Shown: piece after piece, positions 26,735 to 38,138 of the stretch | Numbering within the stretch: position 1 is the first letter of the stretch | Layout: every line of letters begins with the position of its first letter | Assembly (NCBI GenBank): GCA_020629835.1 | Contig: JAHDCO010000002.1 | Location: forward strand, 1 to 64,000 | Source of the DNA: Granulosicoccaceae bacterium | GTDB taxonomy: Bacteria; Pseudomonadota; Gammaproteobacteria; Granulosicoccales; Granulosicoccaceae | Reading direction: 5' to 3' | DNA length: 64,000 bases | Translations under genes and position numbers: made by a program | The notes under the pieces: model-generated | Told to the model about the DNA's origin: nothing | Databases searched by the model: none | The model's input: only the letters and a program-made list of their open reading frames with translations

Positions 26735-27364
26735 ATGCACACGCAGCAATCACTGGTTTTTGCATCCGGTAACCCGGGCAAAATTGCTGAACTGAATGAT
26801 TTACTAAAACCACTGGGGTATGCGGTGCAGCCCCAGTCGGATTTTGGTGTGCAGCCAGTTGACGAGACCGCAACAACTTTCGTAGAAAACGCCCTACTAA
26901 AGGCAAGAGAAGCTACGCGCGTATCCGGCCTGCCAGCCATTGCCGATGATTCAGGCTTAGAGGTCGATGCGCTGAACGGCGCACCTGGCTTGTACTCGGC
27001 GCGTTTTGCACAGATGCACAACGCCGGGCAAGGTGACGCTGACAACAACGCCTTGCTATTGCAAAAATTAGCCGGTTTGAGTGCCGATGAAAGACGCGCG
27101 CGATTTCGAAGCGTGGTGGTGCTGCTTCGCCATGAGCTTGATCCATCACCCATCATTTGTGAGGGACACTGGGAAGGTGTGATTATGGAAGCCGCCGAAG
27201 GTGATGGCGGATTTGGCTATGACCCGATCTTTCGCAATGCCGATACTGGCACGGCAGCAGCTACATTGGATAAGGCAACCAAAAACCGCTTAAGCCATCG
27301 CGGCAAAGCTGTGGCGGCGTTAATTTCCTATTTGGCAAAGCATCCCTTGCCGACGCCTCAATGA
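26735..27364 (+). CDS. rdgB: XTP/dITP pyrophosphatase (RdgB/HAM1)
   Basis: 209-residue nucleotide house-cleaning enzyme that hydrolyses dITP, ITP and XTP to monophosphates. Diagnostic segments: FASGNPGKIAELNDLL, TFVENALLKAREA, AIADDSGLEVDALNGAPGLYSARFA and GDGGFGYDPIF. It sits between rph and hemW and overlaps hemW by ATGA. Confidence 0.97.
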   Translation: MHTQQSLVFASGNPGKIAELNDLLKPLGYAVQPQSDFGVQPVDETATTFVENALLKAREATRVSGLPAIADDSGLEVDALNGAPGLYSARFAQMHNAGQGDADNNALLLQKLAGLSADERRARFRSVVVLLRHELDPSPIICEGHWEGVIMEAAEGDGGFGYDPIFRNADTGTAAATLDKATKNRLSHRGKAVAALISYLAKHPLPTPQ

Positions 27365-28614
27365 CGTTTTCACCCCCCACTGAACGGCATTTCACCGAAT
27401 TACCTCCGTTAGCGTTGTATGTGCACCTGCCCTGGTGTGTAAAGAAATGCCCCTACTGTGATTTCAATTCCCACGAGGCGAAATCGGCTCTGCCTGAAAA
27501 GCAATATATCGACGCGTTGCTCGAAGACCTGGCTTTCGAGATGCCATTGGTATGGGGCCGTACGTTCAGTAGCGTCTTCATTGGCGGGGGCACGCCCAGC
27601 CTGTTTTCAGCTGACGCTATGCACGATTTGTTGTCGGGCATTCGAGCTTTGACTGGTCTTACGCCAAACGCTGAAGTCACCATGGAAGCAAACCCGGGCG
27701 CTATTGACGCCGGGCGCTTCGATGAATTTCGGAACGCTGGCATCAATCGCTTATCCATCGGCGTGCAGAGCTTTGACAACGAACAGTTGGAGCGCTTGGG
27801 CCGAGTGCACGATGCGAGTGAGGCGCACAAAGCCATCGACGTCGCCCGGGCGGCTGGTTTTGACAATCTGAACGTGGATTTGATGTTCGGCTTGCCGCAA
27901 CAGAGCCCGGACGCTGCATTGAGCGACTTAACAACTGCTCTGGCTCATCAGCCCGAGCATCTGTCCTACTACGAATTAACGATTGAACCCAATACGCGCT
28001 TCGCCAAATTCCCACCCAGCCTACCCGATGATGATCTGCGTTGGGAAATGCAGCAGACGGCAAAGGCGGCGATGGCCGAAGCGGGTTTCAGTCGGTATGA
28101 AGTGAGTGCGTGGAGCCAACCGAACAAACAAAGTCACCACAACCTGAACTACTGGCTGTTCGGGGATTACGTTGGCATTGGTGCAGGCGCGCACGGCAAA
28201 ATCAGCTTTGCGGACTCCAACAAAATTATGCGTCGCTGGAAACAGAAGCACCCGGACACCTGGATGAACGCCGCGGCGGCTGATCGGCTGGGCGGCGAGC
28301 ACGAGGTGGCTGTGGCGGATACTGGCCTGGAATTCATGATGAATGCGCTTCGACTCACCGACGGATTTCGACTGGCAGACTTCACGACCCACACGGGTGT
28401 TCCGATCCAACCGTGGTTAGGACCCATTCAGGAAGGCACCGAAGCCGGACTGCTGACGCGCGATCTGGGCCGCCTTAAAGCGACTGAACGTGGATTTGAG
28501 TTACTGAACGAAGTGTTGGCCCTGTTTATGCCAGAGGAAGAGAACCGCGCCGGCAGCGCGTCCGAAGCAGCGTCGACTGCGTCACGAATAACCATTCCAA
28601 TAAAACCGGCATGA
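27361..28614 (+). CDS. hemW: Haem chaperone / radical SAM protein HemW
   Basis: 417 residues. The radical SAM motif [11 protein letters not shown] (CxxxCxxC plus the extra C) is near residue 27, followed by [26 protein letters not shown] and [10 protein letters not shown], all typical of HemW (formerly misnamed oxygen-independent coproporphyrinogen oxidase). It has an Ala/Ser-rich C-terminal extension ([16 protein letters not shown]) compared with E. coli. Start overlaps rdgB stop. Confidence 0.94.
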   Translation: MTFSPPTERHFTELPPLALYVHLPWCVKKCPYCDFNSHEAKSALPEKQYIDALLEDLAFEMPLVWGRTFSSVFIGGGTPSLFSADAMHDLLSGIRALTGLTPNAEVTMEANPGAIDAGRFDEFRNAGINRLSIGVQSFDNEQLERLGRVHDASEAHKAIDVARAAGFDNLNVDLMFGLPQQSPDAALSDLTTALAHQPEHLSYYELTIEPNTRFAKFPPSLPDDDLRWEMQQTAKAAMAEAGFSRYEVSAWSQPNKQSHHNLNYWLFGDYVGIGAGAHGKISFADSNKIMRRWKQKHPDTWMNAAAADRLGGEHEVAVADTGLEFMMNALRLTDGFRLADFTTHTGVPIQPWLGPIQEGTEAGLLTRDLGRLKATERGFELLNEVLALFMPEEENRAGSASEAASTASRITIPIKPA

Positions 28615-28705
28615 CTGTGATGCACGAATTCTTCGCAAACACTTGCAATTTCCCCCTACAATCCCTATTCTTCACACCCTTTCGAATTTGGCCCGGAGTT
28701 TAACC

Positions 28706-28909
28706 ATGAAGCCAGAGATACACCCAGCCTACACACAGATCACTGTGACTTGCAGCTGTGGCAACACTTTCCAAACTGGCTCAACGTCTGGCAAAGACAT
28801 GTCCATCGAAGTGTGCGCCGCGTGCCACCCTTTCTACACCGGTAAGCAGAAAGTGCTGGATACCGCTGGTCAGGTAGACAAGTTCCGCCGTCGTTACGGC
28901 AAGAAGTAA
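28706..28909 (+). CDS. rpmE: 50S ribosomal protein L31, zinc-binding type
   Basis: 67 residues, [20 protein letters not shown]. The zinc ligands are visible as CSCG and [10 protein letters not shown], marking the C+ form rather than the zinc-independent paralogue. The start at 28706 fits the family; the open frame extends back to 28643. A terminator follows 37 bp after the stop. Confidence 0.97.
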   Translation: MKPEIHPAYTQITVTCSCGNTFQTGSTSGKDMSIEVCAACHPFYTGKQKVLDTAGQVDKFRRRYGKK

Positions 28910-28925
28910 GCCCTCGCCACGCTAC

Positions 28926-29807
28926 GTGGTCAAGGCGCAGTACACAGCGGGTCGTCCTGTTTCAGGCGGCCCGCTTTTTTGTGCGTATAGACGCCACATC
29001 CGCAACCAGAATTTACGTTATTTGCTGGCTCTGCTAATCCTCGGCTTCGCCCCGGCCTTTACCAGCGCTCATGCAAGTACGGATTCGCCACGAATCGGTT
29101 CGCTCACCCAATGCCTTGGCTCTGCTCTGCATCAATCCGAAGTTGTACAGATTCAATCGGTCACCGACGGCGATACCGTACGACTTACCGATGGTCGGCG
29201 CGTTCGAATCATCGGCCTGAATGCACCCGAGCTGCAAAAGCGTTCGGAAAAAAAGCTACTGGCTTACGCACAGCTTGCTAAACAACGCCTGGAAAACTGG
29301 ATTAGCACGGCAGATTCTGTTCGATTAGTGCCGGGTGCGGAAAACTACGACCGACATGGCCGAACGCTTGCGCACGTGTTAATTAACGGCGAATACAGCG
29401 TGGCGGCAAATTTGATTGCTGAAGGGTTGGCGGCATCAAGTGCGGTCGCGCCCAATACCCGATGCGCAACGGCCTATCGCTACCTGGAAGACAAAGCTCG
29501 CCAACACAAACGGGGGTTATGGAGTAGTGACAACAATCCCTGGTATACGACACAAAAGCCCGTACAAACCATTGTGGGTTTTCACATCGCACACGCCAAA
29601 GTTATCGACTTAAGCCGAACCCGAACGGGTTGGCAGCTGAGATTGCAAAATGGCATCGTAGTAAACGCCAAATCAAGTCGCTTAGCACAGTCTTACGCAA
29701 ATGAACTTATTGGTAAACGCATCGAAATACGAGGCTGGTTTAGTCGCTACAAAGGCACTACGCAAGTTCGGTTACACCACACCAGTAACCTAGCTGTATT
29801 GCCATGA
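28926..29807 (+). CDS. Secreted thermonuclease (SNase-like), start uncertain
   Basis: The staphylococcal-nuclease domain lies at about residues 75-200 of this frame (IQSVTDGDTVRLTDGRRVRIIGLNAPE, ENYDRHGRTLAHVLING, GLWSS); the usual R/E/R active-site pattern is suggested by RIIGLNAPE and the KRS and DRHGR segments. A C-terminal OB-like part follows. The signal peptide (LRYLLALLILGFAPAFTSAHA) sits at about 30-50. The only early start is the GTG at 28926, which puts the rpmE terminator inside the gene; a TTG at 29022 would remove the basic n-region. The true start is unresolved. Stop overlaps the next gene by ATGA. Confidence 0.8.
   Translation: MVKAQYTAGRPVSGGPLFCAYRRHIRNQNLRYLLALLILGFAPAFTSAHASTDSPRIGSLTQCLGSALHQSEVVQIQSVTDGDTVRLTDGRRVRIIGLNAPELQKRSEKKLLAYAQLAKQRLENWISTADSVRLVPGAENYDRHGRTLAHVLINGEYSVAANLIAEGLAASSAVAPNTRCATAYRYLEDKARQHKRGLWSSDNNPWYTTQKPVQTIVGFHIAHAKVIDLSRTRTGWQLRLQNGIVVNAKSSRLAQSYANELIGKRIEIRGWFSRYKGTTQVRLHHTSNLAVLP
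28947..28980 (+). terminator. Intrinsic terminator after rpmE
   Basis: GCGGGTCGTCCTG pairs with CAGGCGGCCCGC around a TTT loop, followed by six T. It lies within the 5' part of the open frame of the next gene (nuclease). Confidence 0.85.
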
Positions 29808-30739
29808 GCACAGAGCCCGCTGAGGCGATGACACCAACCAGGTTTGTGTACCTGGTTGATGCAAGCATCTATGTGTACCGTGGCTGGCAGACCATTCCTG
29901 CTTCAGTAAAAAATACCTACGGGAAAAGCTTTAACGCCGTTACAGGCTTTACCGAGATGATGGTATCGATTATTGAAAGTGAGTTGCCCAATCAGTTTCT
30001 GGTGGCTTTCGATTCTCGAAATAGACAAGCCATTCGCTATCGTTTGTACCCTGCATACAAATCCAATCGCAGCTCGTCTCCGGTTGAATTGCACGACCAG
30101 TTCGCGCAGTGCCAAGCAGTATGCAAAGCGCTCGGCATAGCGACCATGAGTCACCCTGAAATAGAAGCCGACGATATCATCGGACACATGTCCAAGCTTG
30201 CACAGGCACAGCAGCAAGCGGTCTGTATCGTTAGTGCTGATAAAGATTTGGTGCAGTTCATAACCGAAGACGATAGGTTTTGGGACTACGCTCGTAAAAC
30301 CAAATACTCGTATAAGCAACTGCAAAAGCGCTTTGGGGTAAAGCCCTCACAGTGGGCGGATGTGTTGGCGTTGTGCGGTGACAAAACCGACAATATTCCC
30401 GGTGTGCCAGGTGTGGGTGTGGCAACCGCCGCACGGGTGCTCACGAAGTGGGAAACACTTGATGCTGTATTTGAAAATTTAGATGGTATTGCGGCGATGC
30501 GCTTCAAAGGTGCGCCTCAAGTCGCTGCACTGCTTGGCGAACATGAAGCCACTGTTCGATTATCTCGGCAATTAACCGGGCTAATTCAAGTTCCCGGACT
30601 ACCCAGCAGCTTGCACTGCACGGACTTTAACGCCCCTGAGGTTACCGATTGCGCGTCGCAACTGGAAGCAATAGGGTTTAGTCGCACAGAAGCTGAAGCA
30701 TTTTCGAAAAGGGCGGGCTGCGGGAAGCCTGAAGCCTAG
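29804..30739 (+). CDS. Stand-alone 5'-3' exonuclease / flap endonuclease (Xni/ExoIX-like)
   Basis: 311 residues, similar to the 5'-nuclease domain of DNA polymerase I. Metal-binding acidic residues are visible in YLVDASIYVYRGW, FDSRNRQAIRYRLYPAYKSNR, EIEADDIIGHM, VSADKDLVQF and CGDKTDNIPGVPGVGVATA (helix-hairpin-helix-like H3TH region). It is longer than E. coli Xni (about 250) and has an N-terminal lead of eight residues. Translationally coupled to the SNase-like gene. Likely role is flap or RNA-primer processing; inferred by family. Confidence 0.88.
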   Translation: MSTEPAEAMTPTRFVYLVDASIYVYRGWQTIPASVKNTYGKSFNAVTGFTEMMVSIIESELPNQFLVAFDSRNRQAIRYRLYPAYKSNRSSSPVELHDQFAQCQAVCKALGIATMSHPEIEADDIIGHMSKLAQAQQQAVCIVSADKDLVQFITEDDRFWDYARKTKYSYKQLQKRFGVKPSQWADVLALCGDKTDNIPGVPGVGVATAARVLTKWETLDAVFENLDGIAAMRFKGAPQVAALLGEHEATVRLSRQLTGLIQVPGLPSSLHCTDFNAPEVTDCASQLEAIGFSRTEAEAFSKRAGCGKPEA

Positions 30740-30806
30740 CCGTATGTAACGTGACCAAGATAGAATTACAACGCCATGGCAACGCTGAAATTAAGCGCAC
30801 CCATTC

Positions 30807-31352
30807 ATGCTCATAAAGTTTAATAAACCGTTTCAGGTTTTGTGTCAGTTCACCGACCAGGAAGGGCGGCAAACCCTTGCAGACTTTATTGATGTGCCTT
30901 CGGTATACGCAGCGGGCCGATTGGATAAAGACAGCGAAGGTTTATTACTACTGACCGACGATGGTGCTTTGCAACACCGAATCAGCCATCCGAAAAAAAA
31001 ATTATCAAAAACCTACTGTGTGCAGGTTGACGGCGAGCCAGACTTACAAGCCATCCAGGCATTGCAACGTGGCGTGGTGTTGAAGGACGGGAAAACCAAG
31101 CCATGCCTTGCAAAAGTCATTGAAGAACCCGACTGGCTATGGCCACGTGAACCACCGGTGCGTTTCCGCAAAAACCTACCCACTAGCTGGATTCAGATCA
31201 CGCTGACTGAGGGTAAAAATCGACAGGTGCGCCGAATGACCGCAGCAGTCGGTTACCCCACCTTGCGCTTAATACGGTTTGCCATTGGAAACGTTACCCT
31301 GGACTCACTGCCACCAGGGCATTACAAAGTCTGCCAAGCGTCACATTTGTAG
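30807..31352 (+). CDS. rluE: 23S rRNA pseudouridine synthase (RluE type)
   Basis: 181 residues. The catalytic motif [19 protein letters not shown] contains the essential Asp. [28 protein letters not shown] and [18 protein letters not shown] match the RsuA/RluE group. E. coli RluE makes pseudouridine 2457 in 23S rRNA. It has no S4 domain, as expected for RluE. RluB/F would be longer. Confidence 0.92.
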   Translation: MLIKFNKPFQVLCQFTDQEGRQTLADFIDVPSVYAAGRLDKDSEGLLLLTDDGALQHRISHPKKKLSKTYCVQVDGEPDLQAIQALQRGVVLKDGKTKPCLAKVIEEPDWLWPREPPVRFRKNLPTSWIQITLTEGKNRQVRRMTAAVGYPTLRLIRFAIGNVTLDSLPPGHYKVCQASHL

Positions 31353-31397
31353 CGGGCGTTCACCCGGCACTCATGGCGCCGTTGCTATAGTCCGCGC

Positions 31398-33107
31398 ATG
31401 CTCAGCCACCGCTTTTCACTCCGTACCTTGCGAATCCCATGCGCCTGGCTTACAGCCCTGTTATGGGTAGCACTGAGCCCCGCGTTCGCCGACGTACTTC
31501 CGGCATCGTTAGTGGCGGTTGATGAACGCAGTGCAACGCTCACAATCGAAAATCGAACCTGGACTCTGATATTCGATGACGTGATCGCGCAGCGCGATCC
31601 CATAACCAATACCGCATCGGAACCACAGCAGCTGAGCGGCACAGTCACTGGCTCACCAGAGTCATGGTTTACCTTAACGATTTACCAGTGGCCTAACGAT
31701 GTGGCCGGTGTGGTTAGCGCCTTTCATGAATGGTTTCAATTGGAGACAAGCGAAACGGCTAAGCACCTTTTGCGAGACTCACCCGCGACGGATTCGAACC
31801 TTGTTGCAATTCGTCCGGACGTGAACACTGCAACTCAGACTACATTGGTGGATACCATCTTACCGCTACCCAATGTGCATTCGTTTACGCCTTTACGCTC
31901 AGCTATAAAACCCAGAACAACCATCGAACGCCTGACCACGAAAGCTTTACGCGTGGGTGTGATTGTGGATAGTCGTTTTAATGAGCACCATAACGGACGT
32001 GGTGTGGCACGTGCCAAGGCGATCATGGCCGGTGTAGATGCCATCTTACGACAAGAGTTGGGTTTGGCCATTGAGGTAGATACGCTTGTTGACTACAGCG
32101 AACCGGACACGGATCCGTTTAGAACACTGGAAGCCAACATTAACGATAGTGTGATGCCCGCATTGCAGGCAGAGCGTGTGGACAATGAAAATCTATCAGA
32201 CGACTTAGCGCTTGTGCATCTGTTCTCTGGTCATCATCACCAAAACGTCGACACTATTGTTGGGCTGGGTTGGCTTAACGGGGTATGTAACCCCAATGGG
32301 TTTGATGTCAGTGTATCTACGCCCTACTTATTCGATACCTTGCTAGCAGCGCATGAAATTTTGCATAACCTGGGCGCGCCACACGACGATTCTGAGCAGT
32401 GTGCGGCCTATCCTGAAACCTCAGCTAATTCCGGTGAAACCGCGCAGTTCTTAATGAACACGCGGATATCTTCAAACACAGCTAGCCGCTTATCACGCTG
32501 CAGCATCGCATTAACCCAGGCCTCCCCAATCGATCAGTGTGCCGTGCAAGCGATAGATTTTGAAACCACTATTGGCCTACTACCTGGCCGCAACAGCAAC
32601 GAAAGTTTCGTTCGAATCAAGGTGACGAATCAAGATACCGCACGATCAGTAAGCGATGCGTTCAGCGTTATTGAATTTCCCGACGGTGTCACGGTGACAC
32701 AACTACCCGATTCCTGTGAGCAAAGCTTGCGCGAGTTACGCTGTCAGCATTCAAGCGTTGGGCCTAAGCGGTTTGAAGAATTCGAACTGGGCTTTGAATT
32801 GAATGCTGCGAATGACGCGCGCATTCGAGCAGAAGTCAAACTCGAACGCACAGTAGACCCCGTGGTAACTAACAACGTAGCGGTTGCGAATGTATCGCTT
32901 AACGGAACCACAGTACTACCCGCGTTTAATGATGATGATCAAAACGCAGTGAACAGTGACGTGCAAGCCGTTAACAGTAATACCGACCCCATTAACCAAA
33001 AACAAGGGTTTGGTGCACTGGCCTGGCTGAGCGCAATACTCGCATTGATTACTGTGTGGCGCCGCATTAGACAAACCAACGGAAGAAGTGATCTAGCCTA
33101 CGGTTAG
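31398..33107 (+). CDS. Secreted metzincin-type zinc protease with C-terminal membrane anchor
   Basis: 569 residues with a signal peptide (about 12-31). The zinc site AHEILHNLGAPHDD (HExxHxxGxxHD, near residue 318) and a downstream Met-turn candidate (QFLMNTRIS) place it with reprolysin/M12-like metzincins. A propeptide-like N-terminal 150 residues and a C-terminal beta-sandwich-like domain (ESFVRIKVTNQDTARSV...) flank the catalytic part. The C-terminus has a hydrophobic helix then WRRIRQTNGRS, resembling a CTERM sorting tail. Probably exported and surface-anchored. Substrate unknown. Confidence 0.85.
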   Translation: MLSHRFSLRTLRIPCAWLTALLWVALSPAFADVLPASLVAVDERSATLTIENRTWTLIFDDVIAQRDPITNTASEPQQLSGTVTGSPESWFTLTIYQWPNDVAGVVSAFHEWFQLETSETAKHLLRDSPATDSNLVAIRPDVNTATQTTLVDTILPLPNVHSFTPLRSAIKPRTTIERLTTKALRVGVIVDSRFNEHHNGRGVARAKAIMAGVDAILRQELGLAIEVDTLVDYSEPDTDPFRTLEANINDSVMPALQAERVDNENLSDDLALVHLFSGHHHQNVDTIVGLGWLNGVCNPNGFDVSVSTPYLFDTLLAAHEILHNLGAPHDDSEQCAAYPETSANSGETAQFLMNTRISSNTASRLSRCSIALTQASPIDQCAVQAIDFETTIGLLPGRNSNESFVRIKVTNQDTARSVSDAFSVIEFPDGVTVTQLPDSCEQSLRELRCQHSSVGPKRFEEFELGFELNAANDARIRAEVKLERTVDPVVTNNVAVANVSLNGTTVLPAFNDDDQNAVNSDVQAVNSNTDPINQKQGFGALAWLSAILALITVWRRIRQTNGRSDLAYG

Positions 33108-33108
33108 T

Positions 33109-33132
33109 GCGTATGCGTATGCGTATGCGTAT
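33109..33132. repeat. (GCGTAT)4 tandem repeat
   Basis: Four perfect copies of GCGTAT starting two bases after the protease stop codon, in the 67-bp convergent gap before ispB. Non-coding in the annotated frames. Confidence 0.9.
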
Positions 33133-33174
33133 TGCTGATTATGCGCAGCTGTATATGCTCACAACGTGCAACAC

Positions 33175-34149
33175 TTAGTGCTGTCGATCTACCGAATAAC
33201 GTGCCAGGGTTTCTAACGCATCGCGGTACGGTCCAGCGGGCACCTGCGTTAAAGCCTGCACAGCCTGTTCAGCAGATTCACGCGCTGTGGACAGCGATTT
33301 CTCAACAGCATTGGTTTCTTTAATGATGTTTAGCACCGCATCCATTTGGCTCGCATCGGCTTCTGAAATAGCTTGCCGCAATAACGCGCGCTGTGTGTCG
33401 TTGCCATCTCGCATGGCGTGAATCAATGGCAAGGTGGTTTTGCCTTCAGCCAGGTCATCGCCTGCGTTCTTACCCATGGTGTTGTCATCACTTTGGTAGT
33501 CCAACACATCATCGGCAATCTGGAAGGCGGTGCCCAAATGCATGCCGTATTGCGCGAGCGCATCACACACCGTGTCGTTCTGCCCGGCAATAACACCCCC
33601 AAGCTCTGTGGCCGCCTGGAAAAGCCGAGCCGTTTTTGCCTGAATAACTTCGATGTAGCGAGATTCCGTCAGGTCAGGGTCGCGAACATTCATCAATTGC
33701 ATAACTTCGCCTTCAGCTATGCGGTTGGTGGTGGTGGCCAGAATTTTCATCACTCGCATACTGTCGACGTCCACCATCATCTCGAACGCACGGGAGTACA
33801 GGAAGTCGCCGACCAGCACAGCCGCCTCGTTACCCCAAAGTGAATTGGCGGTATCGTTGCCACGCCGCAACTCAGACGCATCCACCACATCGTCGTGTAG
33901 CAGCGTAGCGGTGTGGATGAGTTCTATGACGGTGGCTAGCGTGATGTGGTGATTGCCCTGGTACCCGCAGGCAGCGCTGGCCAATAGCACCAATTGTGGC
34001 CGCAGGCGCTTGCCGCCACTGCCAATGATGTACGTAGATAGCTGGTTGATCAGAACCACATCCGATGCCAGACGATTCGTTAAGAATTCGTCTACGCGGC
34101 CCATGTCAGCAGCCACCAGTGCTCGGCAATCATCTAAAGTCATGGACAT
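33175..34149 (-). CDS. ispB: Octaprenyl diphosphate synthase
   Basis: 324-residue trans-polyprenyl synthase making the ubiquinone side chain. The two Asp-rich motifs are visible: LLHDDVVDASELRRG and QIADDVLDYQSD. GGKRLRPQLVLLAS near the N-terminus and KNAGDDLAEGKTTLPLIHA are also characteristic. The frame opens at a TTG (34155); the ATG at 34149 is preferred. It is divergent from rplU–rpmA, the normal arrangement in gammaproteobacteria. Confidence 0.95.
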   Translation of the reverse strand: MSMTLDDCRALVAADMGRVDEFLTNRLASDVVLINQLSTYIIGSGGKRLRPQLVLLASAACGYQGNHHITLATVIELIHTATLLHDDVVDASELRRGNDTANSLWGNEAAVLVGDFLYSRAFEMMVDVDSMRVMKILATTTNRIAEGEVMQLMNVRDPDLTESRYIEVIQAKTARLFQAATELGGVIAGQNDTVCDALAQYGMHLGTAFQIADDVLDYQSDDNTMGKNAGDDLAEGKTTLPLIHAMRDGNDTQRALLRQAISEADASQMDAVLNIIKETNAVEKSLSTARESAEQAVQALTQVPAGPYRDALETLARYSVDRQH

Positions 34150-34295
34150 CGGCAAATCGTTCTGAGTTGGTGCTTCTACGTAAACAACTGTCCAATGATA
34201 CGGCGGAAAACAGACGCGGTGCCGATTGCGGCGAGACAGGATCCATGGCGGCTTGGATTAATACTTGCGAATGCACGCCAATGCGGCCCAAATGA

Positions 34296-34324
34296 TTGAC
34301 GGATGCCGCCTTCCCCGCTATTCT
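34296..34324 (+). promoter_or_regulatory. Sigma-70 promoter of rplU–rpmA
   Basis: TTGACG (34296-34301), 17-bp spacer, TATTCT (34319-34324). Transcription would start near 34331, leaving a leader of about 68 bases to the ATG at 34399. The leader contains a small hairpin (GCGAGC...GCTCGC at about 34338-34355). Confidence 0.8.
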
Positions 34325-34398
34325 AGTGGGCTTTTCGCGAGCTCGATGGCTCGCCGAGTCTTGCCGGGTGGTCCGAGCAAGTCAGTTTGGAGAAAATC

Positions 34399-34713
34399 AT
34401 GTTCGCCGTAGTCAAAACAGGTGGCAAACAGTACCGAGTCAGCGAAGGTGACCGCCTTCGCGTTGAAACCCTGGACGCCGAAGCCGGCGCATCTGTGGAT
34501 TTTGACACCGTTCTGATGGTTGGTGAAGGCGAGAGCGTGCAGGTTGGCACTCCCACAATCAGTAACGCCACCGTAACAGCCAAGGTCATCGACCATGGTC
34601 GCGCCAAGAAAGTCAAAATTATCAAGTTCCGTCGCCGCAAGCACCACATGAAGCGCATGGGACATCGTCAGAACTACACAGAAGTTGAAATCACTGGCAT
34701 CAACGCCGGTTAA
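34399..34713 (+). CDS. rplU: 50S ribosomal protein L21
   Basis: 104 residues, [23 protein letters not shown] at the start and [26 protein letters not shown] near the end, diagnostic of L21. The start at 34399 has GGAGAAAATC upstream; the frame is open to 34387. Followed after 15 bp by rpmA. Confidence 0.98.
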   Translation: MFAVVKTGGKQYRVSEGDRLRVETLDAEAGASVDFDTVLMVGEGESVQVGTPTISNATVTAKVIDHGRAKKVKIIKFRRRKHHMKRMGHRQNYTEVEITGINAG

Positions 34714-34728
34714 TCAGGGACCAGAACA

Positions 34729-34989
34729 ATGGCACATAAGAAAGCAGGCGGTAGTACTCGTAACGGCCGCGATTCCGAGTCCAAACGCCTCGGTGTGAAG
34801 AAGTTCGGTGGAGAGTCAGTGTTGGCCGGTAACATTCTGGTTCGCCAGCGTGGCACCCGCTTCCACCCCGGACTGAACGTTGGCTGCGGTAAAGATCACA
34901 CTTTGTTTGCAAAGGCAGACGGTGTGGTGTCTTTCGCGGTACGCGGCGCAGGCAAGCGTAAGTTCATCGACATCGTTGCTGACGCGTAA
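34729..34989 (+). CDS. rpmA: 50S ribosomal protein L27
   Basis: 86 residues, [20 protein letters not shown] at the N-terminus, the tail that reaches the peptidyl-transferase centre. No Firmicute-type N-terminal pro-sequence. Co-transcribed with rplU and followed by a clear terminator. Confidence 0.98.
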   Translation: MAHKKAGGSTRNGRDSESKRLGVKKFGGESVLAGNILVRQRGTRFHPGLNVGCGKDHTLFAKADGVVSFAVRGAGKRKFIDIVADA

Positions 34990-35011
34990 AACGCGCTTTA
35001 ACGCTGTAACG

Positions 35012-35039
35012 AAAAAGCCCGCTATCCGCGGGCTTTTTT
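35012..35039 (+). terminator. Intrinsic terminator after rpmA
   Basis: AAAAAGCCCGC-TATCC-GCGGGCTTTTTT: a GC-rich stem extended by A:T pairs, with a T-run after it. Symmetric A and T runs allow it to act on both strands, also for the minus-strand gene ending at 35099. Confidence 0.92.
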
Positions 35040-35098
35040 GTGTCCGCAGCCCAGGTATTGACGAGCACAAAGCGCGGTCAGCAAACTGAGCTGACTAA

Positions 35099-36909
<1,811 letters not shown>

Positions 36910-36912
36910 TTC

Positions 36913-38067
36913 GTGAGTGACACGAGGAAACGACTGCGCTCAGCGCGTCGTTGGATCATCAAGGTTGGCAGCTCGATATTAACCAATGATGGGCAGGGGC
37001 TGGATAGAACCATCATCAATGCCTGGACAGCCGACATTGCAGCCCTTTTAGACCAGGGGCATGAAGTGGTGCTGGTGTCCAGCGGATCGATTGCAGAAGG
37101 TTTGGTGCGCTTGGGTTGGACGGTACGTCCAAAAGCTGTCAATGAACTTCAGGCCGCAGCGGCGGTGGGTCAGATGGGTTTGGTGCAAGCCTACGAAAGT
37201 GGCTTCCAGGCCTTTAACCGCAACACCGCACAAGTACTTCTTACTCACGACGACATCAGTGATCGACGCCGATACCTGAACGCTCGCGCGACATTGAATA
37301 CGCTCATTTCACACGGTGTTGTCCCTATCGTTAACGAAAACGATACGGTGACAACGGCAGAAATTCGTTTGGGTGATAACGATACGTTGGCTGCGCAAGT
37401 CGCCAACCTGATTGATGCCGACGTACTGGTGTTACTGACTGATCAACAGGGGTTATTTGACAAAGACCCGAGAAAGCATGCCGATGCCGTTTTACTCGAA
37501 CGCGCCGACGCCAGCGACCCAGCCATTCAAGCCTTAGCAGGCCCCAGTGGCACCGCGCTGGGTAGCGGCGGCATGGGCACCAAGGTGAAAGCGGCAGAAC
37601 GAGCCGCACAAGCTGGCACCACCACCATCGTGGCAGCCGGGCGCGAGCCAAACATCATTGCCAGGCTCGCAGCAGGCGAACCGCTGGGGACGATGTTTAC
37701 CAGTCAGCAGGTTCCTGTCGTTGCTCGCAAACGCTGGTTAGCTAACCACCTACGCAGCAATGGAGAACTGGTACTGGACGACGGTGCCTGTGCAGCGGTT
37801 AGAAATAAGGGGGTGAGCCTATTGGCCGTGGGCATTCGTGAGTGCCGCGGTGAATTCAGTCGCGGGGCGCTCGTCAGCTGCGTGGATACTGCTGGAACAG
37901 AGATTGCGCGAGGGCTTGCGAATTACAACGCCAATGAGATCCGGCAGGTACTAGGCCTGGCCAGTGATCAATTTGTGGAAAAATTGGGCTATGCCCTGGA
38001 ACCAGAAATTATCCATCGGGACAATCTGGTGGTGAGCCGAGGTACGAACCCGGTCACTAGCCGATGA
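36913..38067 (+). CDS. proB: Glutamate 5-kinase
   Basis: 384 residues, GTG start. The amino-acid kinase domain shows IIKVGSSILTNDGQGLD, VVLVSSGSIAEG, FNRNTAQVLLTHDD, VPIVNENDTV and TALGSGGMGTKVKAA; a C-terminal PUA domain follows from about residue 275. It makes glutamyl-5-phosphate, the first step of proline synthesis, also relevant to osmoprotection. Second gene after obgE, as in many gammaproteobacteria; the proA partner is not in the window. Confidence 0.97.
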   Translation: MSDTRKRLRSARRWIIKVGSSILTNDGQGLDRTIINAWTADIAALLDQGHEVVLVSSGSIAEGLVRLGWTVRPKAVNELQAAAAVGQMGLVQAYESGFQAFNRNTAQVLLTHDDISDRRRYLNARATLNTLISHGVVPIVNENDTVTTAEIRLGDNDTLAAQVANLIDADVLVLLTDQQGLFDKDPRKHADAVLLERADASDPAIQALAGPSGTALGSGGMGTKVKAAERAAQAGTTTIVAAGREPNIIARLAAGEPLGTMFTSQQVPVVARKRWLANHLRSNGELVLDDGACAAVRNKGVSLLAVGIRECRGEFSRGALVSCVDTAGTEIARGLANYNANEIRQVLGLASDQFVEKLGYALEPEIIHRDNLVVSRGTNPVTSR

Positions 38068-38138
38068 CGAAACAGCCGCTGGCCAGGCGGTACAGGGTAC
38101 CCGCCGACGAATCATCGGCGAGTACCAACAAGCATTTC

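Noticed and set aside
34325-34398. Hairpin in the rplU leader as an L21-binding or riboswitch element
   Set aside because: Only one short stem is visible and I know no matching motif for this group; not enough to call.
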